Positions 51,233 through 60,393 of a stretch of 64,000 nucleotides of DNA are shown piece by piece. The DNA comes from Marinoscillum sp049115815. Its GTDB lineage: Bacteria > Bacteroidota > Bacteroidia > Cytophagales > Cyclobacteriaceae. Position numbers and translations under genes: made by a program. The notes under the pieces are model-generated. The model was not told the DNA's origin. It did no database searches and saw nothing but the letters and a program-made list of their open reading frames with translations. The stretch spans positions 186,001 through 250,000 of the forward strand of contig JAGDZO010000007.1 in assembly GCA_049115815.1 (NCBI GenBank), in the 5' to 3' direction. Position 1 is the first letter of the stretch. Each line of letters starts with the position of its first letter.

Positions 51233-53992
51233 ATGAAATTAAAATCTCTACTAACATTAACCTTAGTAATTGTAGGTTTCATATGCTTCAGTCAAAGCCG
51301 AGAAATTACAGGGTCGGTTTGGGATGCAGATGAGAATCTTCCAGTGATTGGCGCCAGCGTAATGATCAAAGGCACCAATACAGGAACCACAACCAACCTC
51401 TACGGGGACTTCAAACTCACAGTCGATGAAGGAGTCAATGAGTTATTGGTTCGATTTGTTGGCTACAAAACCCAGATAGTCGATATCAGCGAAGGTTCCA
51501 AGTTTGAAGTGATGTTGATCAGCGATTTATTAAACCTGTCAGAACTAGTAGTGATCGGTAGTAGAAATGAAAATAGAACGGCACTTGAGACTCCTGTGCC
51601 TGTTGACGTGATTGATGTTGCGGAAATCGCAGATAATAGCCCCCAGATAACAGTTTCACAATTGCTCAATTATGTAGCCCCCTCTTTTAGTTCCAATACT
51701 CAGACAATATCTGATGGTACTGATCATATAGATCCTGCTTCACTCAGAGGCTTAGGTCCTGATCAGGTTTTGGTTTTGATCAATGGTAAACGAAGACATA
51801 CCAGTTCATTGATTAATGTAAATGGCACTTTCGGACGAGGGAGTGTGGGCACAGATCTGAATGCTATCCCAGTAGCGGCTATTAAAAGAATTGAAGTATT
51901 GCGTGATGGTGCAGCCGCACAATACGGATCTGACGCTATAGCTGGAGTTATCAATATTGTATTGAAAGACCAGACGGGCAAATTGGAAATCAATGCGACC
52001 ACAGGCGCATACATCTCCAAAAATTCTGAAGGAAATATGGATGGTGAGCAAGTTCAATTGAATCTGAACTACGGATTGAAAGTAGGCAAGGAAGGTTTTG
52101 TCAATTTGACTGGAAACTTTGACAATAGAAACTATACCAACAGAATGAAAGAATGGGAAGGAAGTATATTCTCTGGTTATAACAATCCAACTTATACGGG
52201 AGCGCCTGATGATGATATTACAGATTCAGAATTGGCTGCAAGAGGATTAACCAGAAGTGATTTCAATATGCGCGTGGGTCAATCAAAATTGAACAATGCC
52301 GGATTATTTCTGAATAGTGTCATCCCTATCAACAGAGATTTGGAGTTTTACGCTTTTGGAGGTATCAATTTCAGAAATGGAGAATCCGCAGGATTTTATA
52401 GACTGCCTAACCAAAGCAGGACTGTAACGGCAATTTACCCGAATGGATTTTTACCTGAGATTCATTCTGACATTTCTGACAACTCAATTGCGGCGGGAAT
52501 AAGAGGCAAGATCAGTGAATGGAACGTTGATTTCAGCAATACCTATGGCACCAATGCTTTTAAATATCAAATAGAAAATACACTGAATGCTTCACTTGAA
52601 GCAGCATCACCTACAAGCTTCAATTCTGGAGGATTCCAATTTGCTCAGAACACAACCAATCTTGATTTTAGTCGATACTGGGATGGTGTATTAGAAGGGT
52701 TTAATTTGGCGATTGGCGGAGAGTATCGACATGAGAATTATCAAATAAATGCGGGTGAAGAAGGATCCTACACCAATTATGGTTTAGCATCTTGGCAGGT
52801 GAACAATGGTGATTCCACTTTGGTGGTTGATAATATGGGACCAATTAACACCATATTCGATCCTTTAGGTCGTCCCAGACCAGGTGGAGCACAGGTATTC
52901 CCAGGGTTTAGTCCTGAAAATGAAGTGGATGCCAATCGATCCAACGTAGCTGGATATATTGACCTAGAAGCAGATGTAACTGATGCCTTCTTTATGACTG
53001 CCGCTGTGAGGTTTGAGCGATATAGTGATTTCGGAAGCACATTCAATTGGAAACTAGCCGGACGCTTTGCTGTATCAGACAACTTCGCCTTGAGAGCAGC
53101 TACAAGCACTGGTTTTAGAGCTCCTTCCTTACACCAGCTACACTTCAATAGCACATCTACCATTTTCGTAGATGGGATACCTTCAGAAGTAGGAACTTTC
53201 TCCAATGACAGTAGACCTGCTCAGCTATTGGGCATTCCTCAGTTGAAACAAGAGGTATCCAATAATTACAGTGCTGGTTTCACTACCTCAATGGGAGACT
53301 TCACGTTGACTGCAGATGGATATATGATCTTCATCCAGGACAGGATTATCTATACAGGACAATTTGAAGGTGATCCAAATGGCTCAGCTGAAGATCAGGA
53401 GATAGCTGATTTGCTACAGCAAGCTAATGCTACAGCAGCAGCATTTTTCGCTAACGCCATAGACACAAAAACAAAAGGTATTGATCTGGTATTGACTCAT
53501 TCGCTGATACTTCCTTCTGAACAGACGCTACGCACTTCATTCGCAGCTACTTTCTCAGAAACGCTGCTAGATGGCGATGTAAAGTCTTCTCCAAAACTGG
53601 AAGGCAAAGAAGATGTGTATTTTGACCAGACAAGTAAGATTTTTCTTGAAGCTGCTACAGTTAGGACTAAGTTCAATTTGACTTTTGACTACACCAACAA
53701 GAAATTTAACGCGATGTTGAGAAACGTTTATTTCGGATCCGTGGAAGAAGCGACCAACGACCCGGCTAATGCGCAGACGTTTGACCCTAAGGTGGTCACA
53801 GACCTAACTTTCGGCTATCAAATGAATGATGTCTTTAAGTTCTCATTAGGATTCAACAACCTATTGGATGTATATCCAGATATGGCAATAGCTGCGAATC
53901 AAAGTAGCGGAAGATTCCTTTACTCTAGAAGGTCTCAACAGTTCGGGATCAACGGAAGATTTGGATTTGTGAAGCTTTCCGTAAGGCTATAA
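51233..53992 (+). CDS. TonB-dependent outer-membrane receptor
   Basis: A 919-residue outer-membrane protein: signal peptide 1-20, a carboxypeptidase-regulatory-like domain at about 24-100 (ITGSVWDADENLPVIGASVMIKGTNTGTTT), a plug domain at about 120-240 (SLRGLGPDQVLVLINGKRRHTSS, VLRDGAAAQYGSDAIAGVINIVLK), and a beta-barrel to the end (final residue Leu in VKLSVRL). No SusD partner is next to it, so the substrate may be a metal chelate, vitamin or sugar; unresolved. A strong terminator follows. Confidence 0.95.
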   Translation: MKLKSLLTLTLVIVGFICFSQSREITGSVWDADENLPVIGASVMIKGTNTGTTTNLYGDFKLTVDEGVNELLVRFVGYKTQIVDISEGSKFEVMLISDLLNLSELVVIGSRNENRTALETPVPVDVIDVAEIADNSPQITVSQLLNYVAPSFSSNTQTISDGTDHIDPASLRGLGPDQVLVLINGKRRHTSSLINVNGTFGRGSVGTDLNAIPVAAIKRIEVLRDGAAAQYGSDAIAGVINIVLKDQTGKLEINATTGAYISKNSEGNMDGEQVQLNLNYGLKVGKEGFVNLTGNFDNRNYTNRMKEWEGSIFSGYNNPTYTGAPDDDITDSELAARGLTRSDFNMRVGQSKLNNAGLFLNSVIPINRDLEFYAFGGINFRNGESAGFYRLPNQSRTVTAIYPNGFLPEIHSDISDNSIAAGIRGKISEWNVDFSNTYGTNAFKYQIENTLNASLEAASPTSFNSGGFQFAQNTTNLDFSRYWDGVLEGFNLAIGGEYRHENYQINAGEEGSYTNYGLASWQVNNGDSTLVVDNMGPINTIFDPLGRPRPGGAQVFPGFSPENEVDANRSNVAGYIDLEADVTDAFFMTAAVRFERYSDFGSTFNWKLAGRFAVSDNFALRAATSTGFRAPSLHQLHFNSTSTIFVDGIPSEVGTFSNDSRPAQLLGIPQLKQEVSNNYSAGFTTSMGDFTLTADGYMIFIQDRIIYTGQFEGDPNGSAEDQEIADLLQQANATAAAFFANAIDTKTKGIDLVLTHSLILPSEQTLRTSFAATFSETLLDGDVKSSPKLEGKEDVYFDQTSKIFLEAATVRTKFNLTFDYTNKKFNAMLRNVYFGSVEEATNDPANAQTFDPKVVTDLTFGYQMNDVFKFSLGFNNLLDVYPDMAIAANQSSGRFLYSRRSQQFGINGRFGFVKLSVRL

Positions 53993-54014
53993 GTCTTATT
54001 TCAAAACCAACCAG

Positions 54015-54049
54015 AATGGCTATTGGAAACCCCAATAGCCATTTTTTTT
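54015..54049 (+). terminator. Intrinsic terminator after the TonB receptor
   Basis: A perfect 12-bp stem (aatggctattgg at 54015-54026, ccaatagccatt at 54032-54043) with a five-base loop and a run of eight T. It ends inside the stop codon of the convergent lactonase gene. Confidence 0.93.
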
Positions 54050-55130
54050 ATTCGAATATTAGACAGGAGGGCTCTGAAATTTTAAGTTCATTGCCCGTAA
54101 AAGTCAGCAATCCTGTCTTTAAGTCTCGAGAAAATATCGTGATATTATTGGTTCTCCGATTGGCAACCAAAACAAATGCGCCATCAGGAGTCAAAGTAAA
54201 GTTCCTGGGCCAATCACCTTCAACACTTGTATGATCTAGCACATTCAGCTCCCCCTTATCCGATATACGTACAGACACAATGCTGTTGTGTCCTCTATTG
54301 GTGGCATATAGATATTGACCATCAGGAGAAACATGGATATCGGCACTTTGAATGTGACCGTCATAGCCTTCTGGCATACTACTCTTGCGATCAACTTGAC
54401 TAATTCTCCCGTCTTCTCGGATCATTCCTGAAACCAGAGTTCCGGAAAGTTCATTGATGAGAAATGCTTGTGGTTTAGATGGGTGAAAAGTCAGATGTCT
54501 TGGCCCATCGCCGGGTAAGAGTTGTAACGCGACAAAAGCCTGACCAATGCTATCACCACTTGTGGCATAGCCCATGACCTGATCTATCCCTAGATCCACT
54601 ACATACAAATACTTCCCATCCGGAGAAAAAATAGCGCAGTGAGCATGGGCACTTGTTTGTCTGCTTTCGTTTGGCCCTTGACCGGAGTGCTTAAAATTGA
54701 AGAGCTTCTCTCCCAAAGCACCCTGCTCGTCAACACGATATACCACACCATCTCCACTACCATAATTTGCAACCGAAACCATGCCTTTGTGATAATCGAT
54801 ATAGCAAGCTCCTTTTCCATCACTTGAGAGCTCATTTAGCAAGGTCAGCGAGCGTTCTTGTTTAGCAAATGAAACAGCAGATCCTCCACCACTCGCCGAA
54901 ACTGACCAAAGGTTATTATCGGTCAAATCTAAAAACGATGGATTTTCAACCTTGTGAGCTAATTTCAAATCCTTCAACTCACCTGTTCCGGTATCAAACA
55001 TTGCCGTATGAATACCTTGGCTATCATCTCCAGTATATCCTCCTATCCATAGCGTAATAACTGCATTGGGTTTTGGAGTGCAACTAAATAGCATCAAGGC
55101 AATTAGAACGATAATAGAATAATTTTTCAT
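54048..55130 (-). CDS. Lactonase-type seven-bladed propeller lipoprotein
   Basis: A 360-residue protein of the 6-phosphogluconolactonase/YbhE-like (Lactonase) family. The N-terminus MKNYSIIVLIALMLFSCTPK has a lipobox with C17, so it is probably a lipoprotein outside the cytoplasm. Propeller strands repeat throughout; AHAHCAIFSPDGKYLYVVDLGIDQV, LPGDGPRHLTFHPS, HIQSADIHVSPDGQYLYATNRGHNSIV are the typical family motifs. An exported form makes a role in central pentose metabolism unlikely; sugar-lactone hydrolysis in the periplasm is possible. Confidence 0.88.
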   Translation of the reverse strand: MKNYSIIVLIALMLFSCTPKPNAVITLWIGGYTGDDSQGIHTAMFDTGTGELKDLKLAHKVENPSFLDLTDNNLWSVSASGGGSAVSFAKQERSLTLLNELSSDGKGACYIDYHKGMVSVANYGSGDGVVYRVDEQGALGEKLFNFKHSGQGPNESRQTSAHAHCAIFSPDGKYLYVVDLGIDQVMGYATSGDSIGQAFVALQLLPGDGPRHLTFHPSKPQAFLINELSGTLVSGMIREDGRISQVDRKSSMPEGYDGHIQSADIHVSPDGQYLYATNRGHNSIVSVRISDKGELNVLDHTSVEGDWPRNFTLTPDGAFVLVANRRTNNITIFSRDLKTGLLTFTGNELKISEPSCLIFE

Positions 55131-55331
55131 GAGGTTATCTTTTATGCTAATATAGAATCTTGAGGCTACATAACCCTATTTAATGCTGCGTCAAATTAAG
55201 TATTGCTGTAGATTGGTTTTGAGATTCTATTCATTATTACTGAATAAAAAAGCAGTGAAATACTTATCCTATCAGCGGTTCTGATCACCGGCTTATTTGA
55301 CATATTCATCAAAAATGATGAACTTGAAAGG

Positions 55332-55988
55332 ATGCCGCCCAGCCAAAACATTTATATCAGTGATGATGTAAGCTCCGTTCAATCCCTTTATTCTGATGTG
55401 AATCGCACGTCGATGACCATAATTGAATTGCTTACTATCTATGCTGAGAAACTACTTCATGGTCATAGATCGAACATTCACGGAGCTTATGTGGAGATCA
55501 CCAATGGATGCCCCAGGCTATTAGGCAAGAGTATTAGCGCTGTTTTCAATTCCGAATTCTCCATGTTAGACGCCTTTACGACTGTTTCCAGAATACATGG
55601 ATATCAGGATTGGAGCGAGGTAGAATCAAACGGTAATCAATCTTTGAATTCAATTTTCGAAACAGCTTTAGACCTTATGTTGTCTGGGGATCTCAATGAA
55701 TTAAGAAAATTGATTAATCAGAAGCCTGAGCTAACACAAATGCAATCAGATTTTGGGCATTCTGCCACGCTACTTCATTATTGCGCTGCTAACGGAGTAG
55801 AAACCTACAGACAAATGGTACCAATCAACTTGCCCGAGATAGCCAGAACACTAATCGACAGTGGAGCTGATAAAAATGCCTTAATGCATGTCTATGATGG
55901 CAACTTCACTCCGAGACAATTGGTTTCTTCCAGCGCACATCCACATAATGCCGGCATATTGGATACTCTAGTCAAGACACTCTCTTAA
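55332..55988 (+). CDS. Ankyrin-repeat protein
   Basis: A 218-residue soluble protein. Residues 1-110 have no known family (YAEKLLHGHRSNIHGAYVEITNGCPRLLG). From about 115 on there are two to three degenerate ankyrin repeats (LMLSGDLNELRKLINQKPEL, SATLLHYCAANGVETYRQ, IARTLIDSGADKNALMHVYDG). Similar to small ankyrin proteins encoded sporadically in Bacteroidota; likely protein-binding. ATG 55332 after a 201 bp spacer. Confidence 0.8.
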   Translation: MPPSQNIYISDDVSSVQSLYSDVNRTSMTIIELLTIYAEKLLHGHRSNIHGAYVEITNGCPRLLGKSISAVFNSEFSMLDAFTTVSRIHGYQDWSEVESNGNQSLNSIFETALDLMLSGDLNELRKLINQKPELTQMQSDFGHSATLLHYCAANGVETYRQMVPINLPEIARTLIDSGADKNALMHVYDGNFTPRQLVSSSAHPHNAGILDTLVKTLS

Positions 55989-56042
55989 ATCCTTTCATCA
56001 AGGTCAATAATTTGCTAATTTATCCTTTCAAACCAATTAGCT

Positions 56043-57968
56043 ATGAAAAATATTACCCGAATTTCGCTCACGTTGCTGCTGCTATCAGCCTTCACTTTTG
56101 CTCAAGGTCAAGATGCCCGAGAGTGGTTTATCAAAGGAACCAACTCCATGAGTGCTGGCAATTTTGAGCAAGCCATCACTCGCTTCAAAGAAGCGGTCAA
56201 TCTTCAAAATGACTACCAAGATGCATGGTACTATTTAGGCCTTGCATTCAACTTCGACAAGCAATGGGATCAGGCGGTCTATTCTTTCAACAGATTGAAA
56301 GCCATCAATCCAGATTATGATCCCTTCTTTTACTTCGAAGCTTCCAAAGCTTTGATAGAGCTCGATAAGCTGGAAGATGCTCAATATGCCGTATCAGTAT
56401 TTCTAGAAAAACTACCTGATACCCCCAAAAATGCGCGTGCCAGACAACAGGGTATTTTTCGACTCAATTACGCCAAGGAAAGCCCTAAGGTAAGGGCCAG
56501 CACCAATATCATGTCTGACCCGATTGCTCTCAGTGCAATCAACAGCGTCTCGGGAGATTATATGCCGCAAGTAAGCCCTACGGGTACCAGGTTATATTTC
56601 ACAAGTGTGAGACAAGGCGGATTTGATAATCAGGATGATGAGAATAAGCCTTTGGATTATGGAGAGGACTTGTATTTCTCAAAGCTAGAAAACGATCAAT
56701 GGTCAGTGCCTGAACTACTACCTGAACCGCTTAACTCAATAGGAGATGATTTTGGATCAGCCTTCACAGGTGATGGACAGACGATGGTATATGTACGTTG
56801 CGGCAGTGATGAGAGCATTGGTAGCTGTGACCTTTACATTACTCAGCTCAATGGAGAAACATGGTCAGAACCCGTAAATATGGGTAATGTGGTAAATAGC
56901 GAAGAATGGGATTCACAGGCCACCATTAGCGCGGATGGTAACAGAATTGTATTCACATCTGCAAGACCTAATGGCTATGGAAGTTCGGATATATATATGG
57001 TGGAGAAAAATCACCTCGGAGAATGGGGATCAGCTCAAAACCTTGGTGGAACGGTTAATACCCCTTTCAGAGAGAATAGTCCTTACCTAGCACCTGATGG
57101 TAAAACGCTCTATTACGCTAGCGATGGACACCCGGGATATGGCGGAATGGATATTTTTTACTGCATTTTTGAAAACGGAAAATGGTCAAAACCCATCAAC
57201 CTAGGTGCACCATTAAATTCATCGGATGATGATACTAATTTTAGCATTTCGGCGGAAGGAATGGGCTACTTCTCCTCCTCTCGCCTTGATGGCAGTAACT
57301 ATGAAATATTCAGCATAGAATTACCAGATGCATTGAAGCCGAAAGCAACTGCTGTGGTCCAGGGCATTGTGAGCAATTCGAAAAGCAAAGAACCACTTGG
57401 AGCCGTGGTATTAATAGAAGACATCAATTCTGGAGAGCTGATCTCGGTGAATAAAAGCAATTCGTCAAGTGGAGAATACCTAGTCGTGCTACCCGCAGGA
57501 AGGAATTATAGTGTATCTGCTAGCAGCAAAGGATTCTTCTTCTATTCGCAAAGCTTCGAACTGCCCAAGGATACAAGCTATCAGGAAATTGATCTCAATA
57601 TCGAATTGGAACCGATAGAAAAAGGCACCAAAGTGGTGCTAAACAACATCTTCTTCGAAAGCGGAAGAGCGGAGCTGAAACCCATTAGTTATGTGGAGCT
57701 TAATAAAGCCACAGATCTGCTTAAGGATAATGCATCCATGATCGTTGAGATAGGTGGTCACACGGATAGTCAAGGAACCACTGAAGCCAACTTGGCTTTG
57801 AGTCAAAAAAGAGCAGAAGCAGTAATGAATTATCTTCTGCTTGCTGGTATCGATCCATCGAGACTGAAATCAAAGGGATATGGCGAAGCGGTTCCAATAG
57901 CTGATAATAGCACACCTGAGGGACGATCTATCAATCGCAGAACCGAATTTGAGATCGTAGAATTTTGA
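56043..57968 (+). CDS. OmpA-family protein with PorE-like architecture
   Basis: A 641-residue exported protein: signal peptide 1-22, TPR helices at about 25-125, PD40/WD40-type beta-propeller at about 165-440 (repeats such as QVSPTGTRLYFTSVRQGG, SADGNRIVFTSARPNGYGSSDIYMV, APDGKTLYYASDGHPGYGGMDIFY), a carboxypeptidase-regulatory-like domain at 445-530, and an OmpA peptidoglycan-binding domain at 535-641 (GHTDSQGTTEANLALSQKRAEAVMNYL..NRRTEFEIVEF). This order equals that of PorE of the type 9 secretion system, though the lipobox of PorE is absent here. Related Bacteroidota paralogues share the design, so PorE identity is not certain. Confidence 0.92.
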   Translation: MKNITRISLTLLLLSAFTFAQGQDAREWFIKGTNSMSAGNFEQAITRFKEAVNLQNDYQDAWYYLGLAFNFDKQWDQAVYSFNRLKAINPDYDPFFYFEASKALIELDKLEDAQYAVSVFLEKLPDTPKNARARQQGIFRLNYAKESPKVRASTNIMSDPIALSAINSVSGDYMPQVSPTGTRLYFTSVRQGGFDNQDDENKPLDYGEDLYFSKLENDQWSVPELLPEPLNSIGDDFGSAFTGDGQTMVYVRCGSDESIGSCDLYITQLNGETWSEPVNMGNVVNSEEWDSQATISADGNRIVFTSARPNGYGSSDIYMVEKNHLGEWGSAQNLGGTVNTPFRENSPYLAPDGKTLYYASDGHPGYGGMDIFYCIFENGKWSKPINLGAPLNSSDDDTNFSISAEGMGYFSSSRLDGSNYEIFSIELPDALKPKATAVVQGIVSNSKSKEPLGAVVLIEDINSGELISVNKSNSSSGEYLVVLPAGRNYSVSASSKGFFFYSQSFELPKDTSYQEIDLNIELEPIEKGTKVVLNNIFFESGRAELKPISYVELNKATDLLKDNASMIVEIGGHTDSQGTTEANLALSQKRAEAVMNYLLLAGIDPSRLKSKGYGEAVPIADNSTPEGRSINRRTEFEIVEF

Positions 57969-57970
57969 AT

Positions 57971-58426
57971 ATGGATAATATCCGCATGGTAAAGGTTAGT
58001 TCGGATCACAATGACTTTGTCAAGCTTGTGAAGCTACTGGATGCCGAACTAGCTGTGCGAGATGGTGATGATCATGCATTCTATGATCAATTCAACAAGC
58101 TAACGCATATCAAACATGCATTGGTGCTATACAGTCAAAAAGAAGCTTTGGGTTGTGGAGCTATCAAAGAGTTTGATGCTGAATCAACAGAAGTCAAAAG
58201 AATGTTTGTAAAACCAGAGTGCCGAGGTAAAGCACTCGCCGGTCGAATCCTGAATGAACTAGAGAAGTGGGCTAAAGACCTAGGCTACAACCGCTGCATC
58301 CTGGAGACAGGATTCAACCAACCCGAAGCGATTGCCCTCTACAAAAAGTGCAACTATCAAGTGATTGAGAATTATGGGCAATACGCTGGAGTGAGCAATA
58401 GCATATGTTTTGAGAAGGTGTTGTGA
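57971..58426 (+). CDS. GNAT-family N-acetyltransferase
   Basis: A 151-residue acetyl-CoA-dependent acetyltransferase. The acetyl-CoA loop is VKPECRGKALAGRILNELEKWAKDLGY (R/Q-x-x-G-x-G/A with G and A present), followed by LETGFNQPEAIALYKKCNYQVI, the usual GNAT end. I take ATG 57971, two codons inside a TTG-started frame that overlaps the OmpA stop. It may be co-transcribed with it. Substrate unknown. Confidence 0.9.
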   Translation: MDNIRMVKVSSDHNDFVKLVKLLDAELAVRDGDDHAFYDQFNKLTHIKHALVLYSQKEALGCGAIKEFDAESTEVKRMFVKPECRGKALAGRILNELEKWAKDLGYNRCILETGFNQPEAIALYKKCNYQVIENYGQYAGVSNSICFEKVL

Positions 58427-58456
58427 AATCGAGCTATCCACTATTTCACAAAAAAA

Positions 58457-58483
58457 CCTCCAAGGTTTTCCTTACCTCGGAGG
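58457..58483. repeat. Hairpin element, cctccaaggt type
   Basis: Arms cctccaaggt and acctcggagg pair with one mismatch around a seven-base loop, preceded by an A run. On the minus strand it would look like a terminator with a T-tract, yet no minus-strand gene ends here. Its arm is related to the element at 59269-59295. Confidence 0.6.
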
Positions 58484-58620
58484 CTTACTCAATATTATAT
58501 TTATGCTGTAACTTTCATTTTATTACTGTTACCTTGATGAGGTTTCTGAGAAATTGAGGAAATCATTAATTGGTAGTGTTCTTAATGAGTAATTCACATG
58601 GAATATTTTTACAATAAAGA

Positions 58621-59181
58621 ATGAATACAATTTTATTAATTCTCGCTCTGTTCCTTCCAAATTCTGATATCATTGAGATTTATGAAGATAGCCCGAATGA
58701 ATTTGATGAAGATTTTAAGGAGATATCGAAATCAATGTCTTGCCCCATTGAGAACAGCTCAACAAGCCTAAGGCAAGAGTCTATATTTCACTTGAAAATG
58801 GTTTACGTTAAGTGTAGCAATTTCAATATTACGCGTGCAAATCCACTTGGAATTGTACGTAATTATGATGAAGCTTTAAGCATTTATGAATCGAGATCTA
58901 TTTATCCTCAATGTCAACCTGATGCATTATTTGATATTGATTTTAATGAAAATTCACTAATATATTTTTTAAGCGGGAATCCAAGTTTAACGCCAGTGAA
59001 CCTAAATCAACACTTGGTCTTGGATGAAGGTGTGTTGGAATTTTTTATAGAATATCAAGGTCCTCCACGGAAAGGCGAGGTTTATACTCGTCAGGCAGTA
59101 CACCAAAAACTTTTTTGGTTCGTATTGCCGAAATCTTTAAAATTCTACGAACTACGTCTCAAAGAAAAGATTAATTATTGA
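58621..59181 (+). CDS. AT-rich orphan protein, probably exported
   Basis: A 186-residue protein with a short hydrophobic N-terminus (MNTILLILALFLP) that may be a signal peptide, four cysteines after it (C41, C63 and others), and no family I recognise. Codon use is visibly richer in A/T than in neighbouring genes. It is flanked on both sides by hairpins with related arms. It could be a recent acquisition; function unknown. Confidence 0.6.
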   Translation: MNTILLILALFLPNSDIIEIYEDSPNEFDEDFKEISKSMSCPIENSSTSLRQESIFHLKMVYVKCSNFNITRANPLGIVRNYDEALSIYESRSIYPQCQPDALFDIDFNENSLIYFLSGNPSLTPVNLNQHLVLDEGVLEFFIEYQGPPRKGEVYTRQAVHQKLFWFVLPKSLKFYELRLKEKINY

Positions 59182-59268
59182 AAAAAAGAATAATAATCTA
59201 CAAGTGAGAAAGTCTAAAGAAATCAGAAAAAATTTACTCCGAGAAATTCCAACCTGCCACAAAAAAAA

Positions 59269-59295
59269 CCTCCAAGATTTTGAAAATCTTGGAGG
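59269..59295 (-). terminator. Intrinsic terminator of the leucine operon
   Basis: A perfect 13-bp stem (cctccaagatttt, aaaatcttggagg) with a one-base centre; on the minus strand it is followed by a run of eight T. It lies 35 bp past the leuB stop and closes the operon. Confidence 0.9.
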
Positions 59296-59329
59296 ACTGA
59301 TATTACAAGCTCTTAATTCTTTAACTACC

Positions 59330-60388
59330 TCAACCTTTCAACTTCTCAGCAATCCAATCTCCTACCTCAGAGGTTGTTTTAGAAGCTTCTTTGGAAATGT
59401 CTTCTGTAACAAAATTAGCCTCGAGCGATGCATTCACTGCATCTCGGATCGCTTGCGCTTCTTCTAGCAAGTTCAATGACTCCAAGAGCATAGCGGCAGA
59501 GAGGATGGTCGCTACAGGATTAGCGATGTTCTTGCCCGCAGCCTGTGGGTATGAACCATGGATTGGCTCAAATACAGAAGTATGCAAACCAACTGATGCT
59601 GAAGGCAACAAGCCTAACGAACCTGTGATCACACTCGCTTCATCCGATAAGATGTCACCAAACATATTCTCAGTCACCATCACGTCAAACTTCTTTGGCC
59701 ATTGCACCAACTGCATGGCTGCATTATCCACGAACATATAGTCTACAGTAATCTCAGGATAGTCCTTCTCCATTCGCTGAGCGATTTCTCTCCAAAGCCT
59801 AGAAGTACAAAGCACATTGGCCTTATCCACAATAGTCAATCGCTTGTCTCTTTTGCCGGCATATTCGAAAGCAAGTTTCAAAATTCGCTCTATCTCATGA
59901 GTGGTGTACACACAGTTGTCAAAAGCTGAAGTCAGATCTTCGGATCTACCTTTATCGCCAAAGTAGATTCCGCCTGTCAATTCTCTGATTACCATAAGGT
60001 CAGCACCCTCTACTCTATCATTCTTCAATGGACTTTTGTCAATCAATGAAGGGAAAGTAGCTACCGGACGGATATTGGCATATAAACCCAATTTCTTACG
60101 CATAAGCAACAACCCTTGCTCAGGACGCACCTTGGCCTTAGGATCATTGTCGTATTTTGGATCACCAATAGCACCAAAAAGCACTGCATCAGCATTCATG
60201 CAAATCTCGTGAGTGGTATCAGGGTAAGGTTCGCCTACAGCATCTATAGCACTCGCGCCAGTTGGAGCAAATTCAAAATCGAAGCTATGACCATATTTCT
60301 CTCCTACAGCCTTCATTGCCTTTATTGCCTGATCAACTATTTCAGGACCAATACCATCACCGGGTAAGGTTGCTATTTTGTAATCCAT
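59330..60388 (-). CDS. leuB: 3-isopropylmalate dehydrogenase
   Basis: Oxidative decarboxylation of 3-isopropylmalate with NAD+ in leucine synthesis. 352 residues, full length, with N-terminal LPGDGIGPEIVDQAIKA, FGAIGDPKYD, MVIRELTGGIYFGDKGR, VDNAAMQLVQWPKKFDVMVTENMFGDILSDEASVITGSLGLLPSA and EPIHGSYPQAAGKNIANP. It follows the IPMS-like gene by 5 bp. Confidence 0.97.
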   Translation of the reverse strand: MDYKIATLPGDGIGPEIVDQAIKAMKAVGEKYGHSFDFEFAPTGASAIDAVGEPYPDTTHEICMNADAVLFGAIGDPKYDNDPKAKVRPEQGLLLMRKKLGLYANIRPVATFPSLIDKSPLKNDRVEGADLMVIRELTGGIYFGDKGRSEDLTSAFDNCVYTTHEIERILKLAFEYAGKRDKRLTIVDKANVLCTSRLWREIAQRMEKDYPEITVDYMFVDNAAMQLVQWPKKFDVMVTENMFGDILSDEASVITGSLGLLPSASVGLHTSVFEPIHGSYPQAAGKNIANPVATILSAAMLLESLNLLEEAQAIRDAVNASLEANFVTEDISKEASKTTSEVGDWIAEKLKG

Positions 60389-60393
60389 TTTTC

